From: Streptomyces sp. CB02959
Lineage (GTDB): Bacteria; Actinomycetota; Actinomycetes; Streptomycetales; Streptomycetaceae
Assembly: GCF_002803155.1 (NCBI RefSeq)
Contig: NZ_NNBP01000001.1
Span: forward strand, 62,001-126,000
DNA: 64,000 nucleotides
Direction of reading: 5' to 3'
A program made the translations under genes and the position numbers. Each line of letters starts with the position of its first letter. The stretch's first letter is position 1. The notes beneath the pieces were generated by a model, which was not told the origin of the DNA, made no database searches, and saw nothing but the letters and a program-made list of their open reading frames with translations. Shown piece after piece: positions 33,617-43,273 of this stretch.

Positions 33617-34729
33617 TCAGCGCTCCGAGGCAGCGAGCTGACCGCAGGCGCCGTCGATCTCCTGGCCCCGGGTGTCCCGAACGGTCACGGGCACGCCGTG
33701 TGCCTCGATGGCCCGCACGAACGCCAGCTCGTCCTCGGGCCGCGAGGCGGTCCACTTCGAGCCCGGCGTCGGATTGAGCGGAATGAGGTTGACGTGCACC
33801 CGCTTGCCCTTGAGCAGCCGTCCCAGCAGGTCACCGCGCCATCCCTGGTCGTTGATGTCGCGGATCAAGGCGTACTCGATCGAGACCCGGCGACCGGACT
33901 TCTCGGCGTACTCCCACGCCGCGTCCAGCACCTCGCGGACCTTCCAGCGGGTGTTGACCGGCACGAGGGTGTCCCGCAGCTCGTCGTCGGGCGCGTGCAG
34001 CGACACCGCGAGCCGGCACTTGAAGCCCTCGTCGGCGAACCGCAGCATCGCCGGGACCAGCCCGACCGTGGAGACGGTGATGCCGCGCTGGGAGAGGCCC
34101 AGCCCGTCCGGCTCGGGGTCGGTCAGCCGCCGGATGGCGCCGACCACCCGCTTGTAGTTGGCGAGCGGCTCGCCCATGCCCATGAAGACGATGTTGGACA
34201 GTCGCGCCGGCCCACCGGGCACGTCGCCGTCGCGCAGCGCGCGCATCCCGTCGACGATCTGGTGCACGATCTCGGCGGTGGAGAGGTTCCGGTCGAGGCC
34301 GGCCTGGCCGGTGGCGCAGAACGGGCAGTTCATACCGCAGCCGGCCTGTGAGGAGATGCACATGGTGACCCGGTCCGGGTAGCGCATCAGGACGGACTCG
34401 ACGAGGGTGCCGTCGTGCAACCGCCACAGGGTCTTGCGGGTGGTGTCGTCGTCGCACGAGATGTGCCGCACCACCGACATCAGGTCCGGGAGCAGCTCCG
34501 CCGCCAGCTTCTCGCGCGCCGCCGCGGGGATGTCGGTCCACTCCGCGGGGTCGTGCGCGTAGCGGGCGAAGTAGTGCTGCGACAGCTGCTTGGCGCGGAA
34601 CGGCTTCTCGCCGATCGCGGCCACCGCCTCGCGGCGCTCCGCCGGGCTGAGGTCGGCGAGGTGCCGAGGGGGCTTCTTGGCGCCTCGGGGGGCGACAAAC
34701 GTCAATTCTCCCGGGGCCGGGCGTGCCAT
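33617..34729 (-). CDS. rlmN: 23S rRNA (adenine2503-C2)-methyltransferase
   Basis: 370 residues, radical-SAM enzyme methylating A2503 of 23S rRNA (and A37 of some tRNAs in the family). The [4Fe-4S] motif CX3CX2C is CGMNCPFC near residues 130-137, followed by [14 protein letters not shown]. The C-terminal [14 protein letters not shown] carries the conserved mechanistic Cys. The start is ATG 34727-34729, as in homologues ([14 protein letters not shown]), although the frame is open to 34825. Monocistronic, ending 39 bp before the TPP riboswitch. Confidence 0.95.
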   Translation of the reverse strand: MARPAPGELTFVAPRGAKKPPRHLADLSPAERREAVAAIGEKPFRAKQLSQHYFARYAHDPAEWTDIPAAAREKLAAELLPDLMSVVRHISCDDDTTRKTLWRLHDGTLVESVLMRYPDRVTMCISSQAGCGMNCPFCATGQAGLDRNLSTAEIVHQIVDGMRALRDGDVPGGPARLSNIVFMGMGEPLANYKRVVGAIRRLTDPEPDGLGLSQRGITVSTVGLVPAMLRFADEGFKCRLAVSLHAPDDELRDTLVPVNTRWKVREVLDAAWEYAEKSGRRVSIEYALIRDINDQGWRGDLLGRLLKGKRVHVNLIPLNPTPGSKWTASRPEDELAFVRAIEAHGVPVTVRDTRGQEIDGACGQLAASER

Positions 34730-34897
34730 GGGCGGAAACTCCTCTGTGCGACGAGGCCGGGCGGCTTCTGCCGACGCGGAACCGGGGACCGGGCAGAGCC
34801 GGAACCGGGAGACCTCACGGATCACCCCCGCGGTCGCGGAGGCGGAAAGGGCGCGCCGCGAACGAGCGGCGCGCCCTCCAAGGGTAACCGGCGGCGC

Positions 34898-36040
34898 TCA
34901 GCCCGATCCCACGAAGATCACGAACAGCAGCCAGACCACGGGGGCGGTCGGCAGCAGGGAGTCCAGCCGGTCCATGATGCCGCCGTGACCGGGCAGCAGG
35001 GTGCCCATGTCCTTGATGCCCAGATCCCGCTTGATCATGGATTCGCCGAGGTCGCCGAGGGTGGCGCTGACCGCGACCGCGAGGCCGAGCAGCAGGCCCT
35101 GCCACCAGGCGGCGTCCTTGATCAGGAACTGCATGCACAGCGCACCCGCCACCATCGCGAAGAGCACCGCGCCGACGAGCCCCTCACGGGTCTTGCCGGG
35201 GCTGATCCGCGGCGCGAGCTTCTTCTTCCCGAAGCGCCAGCCGACCGCGTAGGCCCCGGTGTCGCTGACGACTGTCAGCAGCAGGAAGGTCAGCACCCGC
35301 TCCGGCCCGTCGTCCGCGGCCGCCAGCATCAGGGCCACGAAGGTCGCCAGGAACGGGACGTAGAAGGCCGCGAAGACCGCTGCGGTGACGTCCCGGAGGT
35401 AGTTCTGGGGCGCCTCGGTCATCCGCCAGACGAGGACGGCGAGCGTGCTGAGCGCCATCGCCACCCACGCGCCCTCGGCGCCGCGCACGTATCCGGCGAC
35501 CACCATGGCGGTGCCGCCGATCGCGAGCGGGACCAGCGGCACCCGGATGTCCTTGCGCTCCGCCAGCCGCGAGGTCAGTTCCCACAGGCCCACGACGACG
35601 GCGATCGCTATGACGCCGATGAACACCGGCTTGTAGACGAAGAGCGAAGCGAGGATGACCGCGCCGAGTCCGACGCCGACCCCTATGGCGGCGCGCAGAT
35701 TGCGCCCCGCGCTCTTCTTCTGGGGTTTCACTGGGCCGCTGTCGGACCCGGGGGGCGAGGTGGGCATGGGCTCCTGCGGCCTGTCGTCGCGGAACAGGGG
35801 GCCGCTCAGGCGAGCAGCCCCCCGGTTGTCCGAGCTATCCCGGATGTCCCGATGGTCGTCCTGGTGTCCGCCCGGCTCGGGCACGATGGGCATGGGCCGA
35901 GTCTGCGCCGCGCCGCCCACGTCGTGCAGGGGACCCGCCGGGACGGGGGGCGCCGCCCCGCGCAGCGAGGCGGCCGGTCCGTGGTCGGGCGGTCCCCACT
36001 GGCCGGCGCCGGGCGGGGTCCCCCAGGATGACTCGTTCAT
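34898..36040 (-). CDS. cdsA: phosphatidate cytidylyltransferase
   Basis: 380 residues. A Pro/Gly-rich cytosolic extension of about 110 residues precedes eight or so membrane spans. The family signature SMIKRDLGIKDMGTLLPGHG followed by GGIMDRLDSL is near the C-terminus. It makes CDP-diacylglycerol, the precursor of phospholipids such as phosphatidylinositol and cardiolipin. Its ATG shares a base with the frr stop (TGATG), so it is translated with frr. The long N-terminus is common in Streptomyces homologues. Confidence 0.95.
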   Translation of the reverse strand: MNESSWGTPPGAGQWGPPDHGPAASLRGAAPPVPAGPLHDVGGAAQTRPMPIVPEPGGHQDDHRDIRDSSDNRGAARLSGPLFRDDRPQEPMPTSPPGSDSGPVKPQKKSAGRNLRAAIGVGVGLGAVILASLFVYKPVFIGVIAIAVVVGLWELTSRLAERKDIRVPLVPLAIGGTAMVVAGYVRGAEGAWVAMALSTLAVLVWRMTEAPQNYLRDVTAAVFAAFYVPFLATFVALMLAAADDGPERVLTFLLLTVVSDTGAYAVGWRFGKKKLAPRISPGKTREGLVGAVLFAMVAGALCMQFLIKDAAWWQGLLLGLAVAVSATLGDLGESMIKRDLGIKDMGTLLPGHGGIMDRLDSLLPTAPVVWLLFVIFVGSG

Positions 36041-36597
36041 CAGACCTCTAGGAGCTCGGATTCCTTGTGCTTGAGGAGCTCGTCCACCTGCGCGACGTAC
36101 TTCGCGGTGATGTCGTCGAGCTCCTTCTCGGCGCGACGCACCTCGTCCTCGCCCGACTCCTTGTCCTTGACGAGCTTGTCGAGCGTTTCCTTGGCCTTGC
36201 GCCGCACGCTGCGGATCGAGATCTTCGAGTCCTCGGCCTTGTTCTTGGCGACCTTGATGAACTCGCGACGGCGCTCCTCGGTGAGCTCGGGGAACGTCAC
36301 ACGGATGATGTTGCCGTCGTTGCTCGGGTTGACGCCGAGGTCCGAGTCACGGATCGCCTGCTCGATGTTGCGCAGCGCGCTCTTGTCGAACGGCGTGACC
36401 ACGGCCATCCGCGGCTCCGGAACCGAGAACGACGCCAGCTGGTTGATGGGCGTCATGGCACCGTAGTAGTCCGCCACGATCTTGTTGAACATCGCCGGGT
36501 GCGCACGCCCGGTGCGGATCGCGGCGAAGTCCTCCTTGGCGACCACGACGGCCTTCTCCATCTTCTCCTCGGCCTCGAGGAGGATCTCTTCGATCAC
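36040..36597 (-). CDS. frr: ribosome recycling factor
   Basis: 185 residues, full family length. Start [17 protein letters not shown] from the second of two tandem GTG codons (36595-36597), chosen because AGGAG is then six bases away. Conserved [29 protein letters not shown] and [19 protein letters not shown]. It splits post-termination ribosomes together with EF-G. It lies 175 bp after pyrH and overlaps cdsA. Confidence 0.96.
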   Translation of the reverse strand: MIEEILLEAEEKMEKAVVVAKEDFAAIRTGRAHPAMFNKIVADYYGAMTPINQLASFSVPEPRMAVVTPFDKSALRNIEQAIRDSDLGVNPSNDGNIIRVTFPELTEERRREFIKVAKNKAEDSKISIRSVRRKAKETLDKLVKDKESGEDEVRRAEKELDDITAKYVAQVDELLKHKESELLEV

Positions 36598-36772
36598 CAC
36601 TTGCTCCTGGTCTTTTCGGTAAGAAGCAGAGCCTCGCCCCTGCCGCGCGTCTTCTCCTGCACGGTGTCCGACCGGCAGGCGGTTGTCCATCCCCGTACCG
36701 AGGTCTTCCCACGACCGGGGGTTGCCGCCCGCACGGGCCGACGCCCGTACGGAATCACGGCAGTTGAGGCCG

Positions 36773-37543
36773 TCAGGCCCGGGTGTTCTGATCGCTGACG
36801 AGCGTGCCGATCTTCTCACCCTTCACCGCACGCGCGATGTTCCCCTCGGCGAGCAGTTCGAACACGAGGATCGGGAGCTTGTTGTCCCGGCACAGCGTGA
36901 CGGCGGTGGCATCGGCGACCTTCAGGTCGCGGGTGATGACCTCGCCGTATTCGAGGGCGTCGAACTTGACCGCGTCAGGGTTCTGCTTGGGGTCGGAGTC
37001 GTAGACCCCGTCCACACCGTTCTTGCCCATCAGCATGGCCTCGGCGTCGATCTCCAGGGCGCGCTGGGCGGCGGTGGTGTCGGTGGAGAAGTACGGCATG
37101 CCCATGCCGGCGCCGAAGATGACGACCCGGCCCTTCTCCAGGTGGCGCACCGCGCGCAGCGGGATGTACGGCTCCGCGACCTGGCCCATGGTGATCGCCG
37201 TCTGGACGCGGGAGTCGATGCCCTCCTTCTCCAGGAAGTCCTGGAGGGCCAGGCAGTTCATGACCGTACCGAGCATGCCCATGTAGTCGGAGCGGGCCCG
37301 GTCCATACCGCGCTGCTGCAGTTCGGCACCGCGGAAGAAGTTGCCGCCGCCGATCACGATGGCGATCTCATAGCCGTCACGGACCACCGCGGCGATTTCG
37401 CGGGCGATGGCGTGCACGACATCGGGGTCGACACCCAGTCCTCCGCCGCCGGCGAACGCCTCGCCCGACAGCTTCAGAAGGAAGCGCCGCCTACCGCCGT
37501 TCCCGGCTTTGTGTGTGTCCGCGCCGTCGGCACCGTGATTCAT
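36773..37543 (-). CDS. pyrH: uridylate kinase
   Basis: 256 residues, amino-acid-kinase fold. [12 protein letters not shown] phosphate-binding N-terminus, [28 protein letters not shown] and [12 protein letters not shown] are typical of bacterial UMP kinase. It phosphorylates UMP to UDP. The start is ATG 37541-37543 with AGGAGAGCTCA upstream. Separated from tsf by a terminator-like hairpin, so it may also have its own promoter. Confidence 0.96.
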   Translation of the reverse strand: MNHGADGADTHKAGNGGRRRFLLKLSGEAFAGGGGLGVDPDVVHAIAREIAAVVRDGYEIAIVIGGGNFFRGAELQQRGMDRARSDYMGMLGTVMNCLALQDFLEKEGIDSRVQTAITMGQVAEPYIPLRAVRHLEKGRVVIFGAGMGMPYFSTDTTAAQRALEIDAEAMLMGKNGVDGVYDSDPKQNPDAVKFDALEYGEVITRDLKVADATAVTLCRDNKLPILVFELLAEGNIARAVKGEKIGTLVSDQNTRA

Positions 37544-37570
37544 TGAGCTCTCCTCGTGCACATACGAAGA

Positions 37571-37617
37571 AGGCCATTGCCGTGGGTCTGGTTCAGATCC
37601 CTGTCCGGCAATGGCCT
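37571..37617 (-). terminator. hairpin between tsf and pyrH
   Basis: Perfect 12-bp outer stem (37571-37582 with 37606-37617) with a smaller inner stem. It lies downstream of tsf and just before the pyrH ribosome-binding site, and is followed on the minus strand by tcttcg. Likely a partial or full terminator of the rpsB-tsf transcript. Confidence 0.8.
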
Positions 37618-37705
37618 CCTCGTCACATCTGCGGCCGACCGATGAGCGGCCGACTGCGTACGACCCTAGCGGGGCCGTAAGTCATTCGCTGCCTTCGCGG
37701 CAGGC

Positions 37706-38542
37706 TCAGATGCCGACCTTGATGCGCGAGAAGCGCTTCAGGGTGACACCGGCCTCCTGGAGGACCTTCTCGACGGACTTCTTGTTGTCGAGCGCGTACG
37801 GCTGACCGAGCAGCGTCGCGTCCTTGAAGAAGCCGTTGAGGCGACCCTCGACGATCTTCGGCAGTGCGGCCTCGGGCTTGCCCTCGGCGCGGGTGGTCTC
37901 CTCGGCGACGCGACGCTCGGCCTCGACGACCTCGGCCGGGACGTCCTCCTTGGAGAGGAACTTCGGGGCGAACGCGGCGATGTGCTGCGCAATGCCCTTG
38001 GCGATCTCGGCGTTCTCCTTGTCGAGCTCGACGAGGACACCGATCTGCGGCGGCAGGTCAGGCATGGTGCGGTGCATGTACGCCGTCACGTAACCGCCGG
38101 AGAACTGCGCGAAGCGGTCCAGGACGATCTTCTCGCCGAGGTTCGCGTTGGCCTCGTCGACGAACGCCTGGACGGTCTTGCCGGCCTCGATCTCGGAGGC
38201 GAGCAGGGCCTCGATGTCGGCGGGGCTGGTCTTGGCGACGTGCGCGGCCAGGGCGTTGGCGACGGACTGGAACTTCTCGCCCTTGGCGACGAAGTCCGTC
38301 TCGCACTTCAGCTCGAGGATGATGCCGGAGGTGTTGTCGTCGGCGATCAGGGAGACCACAGCGCCGTTCTCGGCGGAGCGGCCCTCGCGCTTGGCGACGC
38401 CCTTCTGACCCTTGACGCGCAGGACCTCGACGGCCTTGTCGACGTGGCCCTCGGCCTCTTCCAGGGCCTTCTTGCAGTCCATCATGCCGGCGCCGGTGAG
38501 CTCGCGGAGCTTCTTGACGTCAGCGGCGGTGTAGTTCGCCAT
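37706..38542 (-). CDS. tsf: translation elongation factor Ts
   Basis: 278 residues starting MANYTAADVKKLRELTGAGMM, with the EF-Ts signature TGAGMMDCKKALEEA and ELKCETDFVAKG. It is the nucleotide exchange factor for EF-Tu. The frame is open upstream into the rpsB tail, but the ATG at 38540-38542 is unambiguous. It follows rpsB by 109 bp containing a perfect hairpin. Confidence 0.97.
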   Translation of the reverse strand: MANYTAADVKKLRELTGAGMMDCKKALEEAEGHVDKAVEVLRVKGQKGVAKREGRSAENGAVVSLIADDNTSGIILELKCETDFVAKGEKFQSVANALAAHVAKTSPADIEALLASEIEAGKTVQAFVDEANANLGEKIVLDRFAQFSGGYVTAYMHRTMPDLPPQIGVLVELDKENAEIAKGIAQHIAAFAPKFLSKEDVPAEVVEAERRVAEETTRAEGKPEAALPKIVEGRLNGFFKDATLLGQPYALDNKKSVEKVLQEAGVTLKRFSRIKVGI

Positions 38543-38592
38543 GGTCTGTGAATCTCTTCTCGGAATCGCGGAAGTCGAAAGATCTACGGGTG

Positions 38593-38632
38593 GACGGCGG
38601 GGGAGGCGCTTGTGGCACTCTCCCCCGCCGTC
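38593..38632 (-). terminator. attenuator-like hairpin between rpsB and tsf
   Basis: Perfect 13-bp GC stem (38593-38605 with 38620-38632) with a 14-base loop, 20 bp after the rpsB stop. There is no T run. A partial terminator here would set the S2:EF-Ts ratio, as in other bacteria. Confidence 0.75.
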
Positions 38633-38651
38633 ATCAACCGGTCTTGAGAGG

Positions 38652-39542
38652 TCAGCCCTGCTCGGCCGGCTTCTCGGCCTCAGCGGCCGGAGCCTCGGCC
38701 TCGGCAGCCGGCTTCTCGGCCTCGGCGGCCGGAGCCTCGGCCTTGGCGGCCTCGTCGTCGGACTTCTTGTCGCCCTCGAGCAGGTCGCGCTCCCACTCGG
38801 CCAGCGGCTCACCGGCCTTCTCGCCCGGCTTCTGGTCGCCGGTGGCGGCACCGGAACGGGCGATCAGGCCCTCGGCGACGGCGTCGGCGATGACGCGGGT
38901 GAGCAGGGTGACGGAGCGGATCGCGTCGTCGTTACCCGGGATCTTGTAGTCGACCTCGTCCGGGTCGCAGTTGGTGTCGAGGATCGCGACAACCGGGATG
39001 TTGAGCTTGCGCGCCTCACCGACGGCGATGTGCTCCTTCTTGGTGTCCACGATCCAGACGGCGCTGGGCACCTTCTGCATCTCGCGGATACCACCGAGGG
39101 TCTTCTCCAGCTTGGCCTTCTCGCGGGAGAGGACCAGGAGCTCCTTCTTGGTGAGGCCGGAGGCGGCCACGTCCTCGAAGTCGATCTGCTCGAGCTCCTT
39201 GAGGCGCTGCAGACGCTTGTAGACGGTCGAGAAGTTGGTCAGCATGCCGCCGAGCCAGCGCTGGTTCACGTAGGGCATGCCCACGCGGGTCGCCTGCTCG
39301 GCAATGGCCTCCTGGGCCTGCTTCTTCGTACCGACGAACATCACCGAGCCGCCGTGGGCGACGGTCTCCTTGACGAACTCGTAGGCGCGGTCGATGTACG
39401 ACAGCGACTGGAGCAGGTCGATGATGTAGATGCCGTTGCGCTCGGTGAAGATGAAGCGCTTCATCTTCGGGTTCCAGCGGCGGGTCTGGTGCCCGAAGTG
39501 GACGCCGCTCTCAAGCAGCTCCCGCATCGTAACGACGGCCAT
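38652..39542 (-). CDS. rpsB: 30S ribosomal protein S2
   Basis: 296 residues. The N-terminal 240 residues are canonical S2 ([60 protein letters not shown]). The last 50 residues are an Ala/Glu/Pro/Lys repeat encoded by 42-bp DNA repeats (about 38661-38745). An acidic tail on S2 is common in Streptomyces. ATG 39540-39542 with AAGGAG upstream. Confidence 0.97.
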   Translation of the reverse strand: MAVVTMRELLESGVHFGHQTRRWNPKMKRFIFTERNGIYIIDLLQSLSYIDRAYEFVKETVAHGGSVMFVGTKKQAQEAIAEQATRVGMPYVNQRWLGGMLTNFSTVYKRLQRLKELEQIDFEDVAASGLTKKELLVLSREKAKLEKTLGGIREMQKVPSAVWIVDTKKEHIAVGEARKLNIPVVAILDTNCDPDEVDYKIPGNDDAIRSVTLLTRVIADAVAEGLIARSGAATGDQKPGEKAGEPLAEWERDLLEGDKKSDDEAAKAEAPAAEAEKPAAEAEAPAAEAEKPAEQG

Positions 39543-39879
39543 GGCCGTACTCCTTGTTTCTCGGTTCCACTACGACCGGCCGGCCGCAGTGCCTGACGCC
39601 CCGACGCGCCTGCCAGGGGAGGAACCGGGTGGAACCTTCCGAGGACCGAGAGCGCGGCCGACGTGCTGCCCGAACGGGACTGATGCACTGGTGGCGGGGC
39701 GTGCGAAGTCGACCCGGTGACCCGGATCGCCATCAGAAGTGTACGGGACGGGCGATGCACCGGGCGACACGCACCATTTCGCGCCCCTGCCGGGTGACGC
39801 CGTTATCCACAAGCGGCCCGTCATCCACAGCTTTTGACCAAGATCCCCGCCCCTGTTCCGCATCCGCCATGGTCAATAC
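39543..39879. other. 337-bp divergent intergenic region (rpsB / M23 peptidase)
   Basis: Must hold the rpsB promoter and leader (leftward; a TACACT -10-like box on the minus strand at 39738-39743) and the promoter of the M23 peptidase. Holds the DnaA-box-containing element at 39782-39846. No convincing gene. Confidence 0.6.
39782..39846 (+). repeat. DnaA-box element, copy A (upstream of M23 peptidase)
   Basis: Contains the perfect DnaA-box consensus ttatccaca (39803-39811) and a second, one-mismatch box tcatccaca (39821-39829). The flanks ctgccgggtgacg before and accaagatcc (39837-39846) after are shared with copy B at 47469-47522. It lies about 70 bp upstream of the next start codon, in the same orientation as that gene. 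Confidence 0.7.
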
Positions 39880-41094
39880 ATGCGACGACTCACCGGCCGC
39901 ACCGAGCGGCGATCCCGGCACCCCCTCCCCACACCCTCTCCGTCCCCACGACAGCACCCCATCGGCCCGCGAGGTTCCGCCCCGACGCGGCAGCAGTACA
40001 TGCGGCAAGGCCACCGGACCGCACCGGTCACCCGACGTCCCTACGTGCAGCGCGCAGGTCCGCGACACCCCCTGGGCCGACGCCACGGACCACCGGCAAG
40101 CCCGACGGACCGAACGACACCGAATCGGACGGTCCCGGAGCGGGCACCTTCCGTAGCGCGGGACCGCCGAGGAAAGCGGCATCCACTCCCCGCGTTCGCC
40201 CTGCTCGCCGTGTGCGCCCTGTCCACCGTGCCGACAGTGGGAGTGATCGGCGCGGCAAGCCCCGCCGAGGCTTCATCCCCATACGGCGGGGCGGCACGGG
40301 CCACCGGCGCAGCAACTCCGGCACCGGAGGGCACCTGGCCCGTCGACGGCCCTGGCGGGACACGGCCCGCGGTGTTGCGCGGTTGGGAACCCCCGCCGGC
40401 ACCCTGGGCTGCGGGGCACCGGGGCGTAGACCTCGCAGCGACCGACGGCTCCGTCGTCAAAGCCGCCACCCCCGGACAGGTCACGTTCACCGGCACCGTC
40501 GCCGGCCGTGGCGTCCTCACTATCGAAGTGGCCCACTCGGGCCATCCGCCCTCACGCACGACATACGAACCAGTCCGCGCCACCTCTCACAAAGGCCAGC
40601 ACATCACCGCCGGCCAACCCGTCGGCGTACTGGAGCACGGGCCGTATCACTGCCGCGCCCCGTGCCTCCACTGGGGCCTGCGGCGCGGCACGACGTACCT
40701 GAACCCCCTGTCACTGCTGCCGCCGACCGCACTCCGCATCGGCCACTCACGACTGCTCCCGGTATTCGGCATCCCCGAGACGACACCAATCCCGGAACTT
40801 GGACCAGACCGTCCACATCGCGAGCAACCAGTGCCAACGACTCACACAGCGAAGGACGCATCGACAGGCACCACGGCCACAACCCTGCTCGGTGCGGTAG
40901 CACTCACCAGCACCGCACTGTGGGCATTCGGACGCCTCCGCCAAGGGGCAGGGGAGCCGAGCACAGCCAGGCGGCGTAGCTCTGGCCCATGGGCTGCGAG
41001 CCGGAAGAGACAGCTGGGCCGCAGATGGCGCGGCGGCAACCACGAAGAACGGCACACGTGTGAGGGGGAGGCGATGCCTACACAAACGACGTGA
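39880..41094 (+). CDS. M23 family metallopeptidase (LytM-like), exported
   Basis: Up to 404 residues; the start is uncertain (ATG at 39880; the first 95 residues are Arg/Pro-rich and may be untranslated or cytosolic). A hydrophobic signal/anchor (LPAFALLAVCALSTVPTVG, about 103-121) is followed by the peptidase core: GHRGVDLAATDG gives the HX3D zinc ligands, and PCLHWGLRRG is the second motif with its first His replaced by Cys. A C-terminal membrane segment (LLGAVALTSTALWAFG) and a basic tail follow. Family members cut peptidoglycan cross-bridges or act as cofactors. It lies between rpsB and whiG; SCO5623 by position (from memory). Confidence 0.8.
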   Translation: MRRLTGRTERRSRHPLPTPSPSPRQHPIGPRGSAPTRQQYMRQGHRTAPVTRRPYVQRAGPRHPLGRRHGPPASPTDRTTPNRTVPERAPSVARDRRGKRHPLPAFALLAVCALSTVPTVGVIGAASPAEASSPYGGAARATGAATPAPEGTWPVDGPGGTRPAVLRGWEPPPAPWAAGHRGVDLAATDGSVVKAATPGQVTFTGTVAGRGVLTIEVAHSGHPPSRTTYEPVRATSHKGQHITAGQPVGVLEHGPYHCRAPCLHWGLRRGTTYLNPLSLLPPTALRIGHSRLLPVFGIPETTPIPELGPDRPHREQPVPTTHTAKDASTGTTATTLLGAVALTSTALWAFGRLRQGAGEPSTARRRSSGPWAASRKRQLGRRWRGGNHEERHTCEGEAMPTQTT

Positions 41095-41129
41095 CCGAGT
41101 ACGGCCGGTTCGGCCGACCCCCTACCGGA

Positions 41130-41711
41130 TCAGCCACGCACCCCGTTGAGGGCCATCGCCACTGCTGCCTCGGTGATGTCGTCCGGGTTTTCGGCGGCGC
41201 CGAGTTCGATGCGTCGTACCGCGGCGTCCACGACCCCCTGGAGCAACATCGCGGCGAGGCGGGGCTGGGTGTGGCCGAGGGCGGCCAACGCCTCCACGAT
41301 CATGGCGATCAGTCCGCCGTGCGCGGCGCGGATCTTCTCCCGGGCGCCGGCGTCCAGTTCCCCGGCGGAGATCGCGACGACCGCGCGGTGGCGGCGGTCG
41401 CCGACCAGTGCCAGCTGCCGGCGCACATAGGCTTCGACCTTCGCCTCGGGCGACTCGGCGCCGTCCATGGCGGCCTCGACCTCCGCGGCCCATACGGGGA
41501 AGTCGACGACGCACAATTCTTCGACGACGGCCGCCCGGGAGCGGAAGTACTCGTATACGGACGAACGCGCAAGCCCCGTCCGTTCGGCGAGGGCAGGGAA
41601 GGTCAGCGCCTCCGTTCCGCCTTCGGACAGCAAGGTACGGGCGGCGTCCAAGAGGGCGCCGCGCTGCATCGTCCGGTGCTCGGCCACCGAGGCCGCTCGA
41701 ATCCTGGGCAC
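41130..41711 (-). CDS. TetR family transcriptional regulator
   Basis: 193 residues from GTG 41709-41711. The N-terminal TetR helix-turn-helix is at about 15-62 (LLDAARTLLSEGGTEAL, FPALAERTGLARSSVYEYF), followed by an all-helical ligand domain. It converges with the M23 peptidase gene, 35 bp apart. Target unknown; it is separated from whiG by 351 bp with no gene. Confidence 0.9.
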   Translation of the reverse strand: MPRIRAASVAEHRTMQRGALLDAARTLLSEGGTEALTFPALAERTGLARSSVYEYFRSRAAVVEELCVVDFPVWAAEVEAAMDGAESPEAKVEAYVRRQLALVGDRRHRAVVAISAGELDAGAREKIRAAHGGLIAMIVEALAALGHTQPRLAAMLLQGVVDAAVRRIELGAAENPDDITEAAVAMALNGVRG

Positions 41712-42062
41712 GCCACCACTCTACGGATGGCCTCATCGCCGTGGCACGCCGCATCGCGACACGAATCGGCGCCGATGCGCCCGCCGGCGCCCGGTTGACC
41801 TGCCGGCCTCGGGCCGCAACCGACCGCATAGGCAGGCAACCAGCGGTCCCCCCTGCGCCCCACCACCCCATCTCTCCCGCCCACGGGCCACGGGCCAATC
41901 GGCCGCCATCAGCCTGAGGGCCCACACCGGTCCGGTGGCCCGACCGTCCGCGAACCTGGCGATCCAGGAACCCGGCGACCCGGGAACCCGATCACCCCTC
42001 GCGTGGCCCGGCACCTCTCCCGTCCACCGCCGGCCAACTCTGCGCCACACAGGCCCCGGCTC
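41712..42062. other. 351-bp gene-free interval between TetR gene and whiG
   Basis: No supportable coding frame on either strand. It should contain the TetR promoter and the whiG 3' end. A short direct repeat (ggaacccg, twice, around 41968-41992) is the only pattern seen. Confidence 0.5.
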
Positions 42063-42899
42063 TCAGCGCCCCACGTCCGCCAGTTTCGCGCGGAGCTGGA
42101 GTACGGACTTGGTGTGGATCTGGCTGACCCTGCTCTCGGTCACGCCGAGCACATTGCCGATCTCGGCGAGGGTGAGGCCCTCGTAGTAGTAGAGGGTGAC
42201 CACGGTCTTCTCGCGGTCGGGCAGGGTGTTGATGGCGCGTGCCAGCAGCCGCCGCAGTTCGCGGTCCTCGGCGATCTCGACGGGGTTCTCGGCGGCGGTG
42301 TCCTCCAGGGTGTCCATCAGGCTGAGGCGTTCACCGCCCTCGCCACTGACGTGGAGGAGTTCTTCCAGCGCCACGACGTTCGCCAGGGACAGCTGGCTGA
42401 AGACGCCGTGGAGCTCCTCCAGTGGGATGCCCATCTCGCCGGCGACCTCCGCCTCGGTCGGCGTGCGGCGCAGCTGCGCTTCGAGGGTGGCGTAGGCGCG
42501 TTCCACGGCCCGGGCCTTCTGCCGTACGGATCGGGGGATCCAGTCCAGGGCGCGCAGTTCGTCGATCATTGCGCCGCGGATGCGGGTGATGGCGTACGTC
42601 TCGAACTTGATGGAGCGTTCGGGCTCGAACTTCTCGATGGCGTCGATGAGTCCGAAGACGCCGGAGGAGACGAAGTCGGCCTGCTCGACGTTGGGCGGCA
42701 GTCCGACGCTGACACGGCCGGCGACGTATTTGACCAGCGGCGAGTAGTGCAGGATCAGCTGTTCCCGCAGGCGTCCGTCACCTGACGCCTTGTAGGAGCG
42801 CCACAGCTCGTCGACCGAGGTGGGCGGGGCGGGGCGCACGCTGCCGCGCGCGGCGGGTGGTACGGCCGCGCGGTCAGACCCGGAGGTGTGCTGGGGCAT
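42063..42899 (-). CDS. whiG: RNA polymerase sigma factor WhiG
   Basis: 278 residues, sigma-28/FliA type. Region 2 is near residues 50-110 ([43 protein letters not shown]), region 3 follows ([20 protein letters not shown]), and region 4 holds the helix-turn-helix ([30 protein letters not shown]). Known role: early sporulation sigma factor in Streptomyces aerial hyphae, controlling whiH and whiI and held by an anti-sigma factor (RsiG) with c-di-GMP. The start is ATG 42897-42899. Confidence 0.96.
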   Translation of the reverse strand: MPQHTSGSDRAAVPPAARGSVRPAPPTSVDELWRSYKASGDGRLREQLILHYSPLVKYVAGRVSVGLPPNVEQADFVSSGVFGLIDAIEKFEPERSIKFETYAITRIRGAMIDELRALDWIPRSVRQKARAVERAYATLEAQLRRTPTEAEVAGEMGIPLEELHGVFSQLSLANVVALEELLHVSGEGGERLSLMDTLEDTAAENPVEIAEDRELRRLLARAINTLPDREKTVVTLYYYEGLTLAEIGNVLGVTESRVSQIHTKSVLQLRAKLADVGR

Positions 42900-43273
42900 T
42901 CGTCGCCTTGAGCCGTTCTGCCGAGACGGGGGTGGGTGGGTGTGTGAGGCTTGAACTGTCGTGAGCGTAGCGTGACCGCGGCGTCGCGGTGTGCGAGGAA
43001 GGCAGGTTGGGTGTGCGCAGATACGTTCCGCTGCCCGCACCCCAGGGTTACTTCGCGCGACACGACGGCACTCGGAAGGAGTGCCGGAGACGCGTTCGCC
43101 GGCGCCGCATTCCTGGAGGGCGGCGCGGGCGGTCGTGGTGTCGTGGCGGGCGGGAACCCGCGCGTGCGCTGGGCCGCGTCGTCGACGCCCAACAGGCCGG
43201 CCGCACGCACCGAAGCACGGCAAATCTGGATTCTGCGGTCATTCCCCTCACCCTTTCACCCGTTCGCGCCAGG
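42900..43273 (-). promoter_or_regulatory. 374-bp region upstream of whiG
   Basis: Between the dprA stop and the whiG start, with no supportable gene. It presumably contains the whiG promoter. A perfect 7-bp hairpin ggcactc/gagtgcc (43067-43085) lies about 170 bp upstream of whiG and may be the dprA terminator. Confidence 0.5.
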
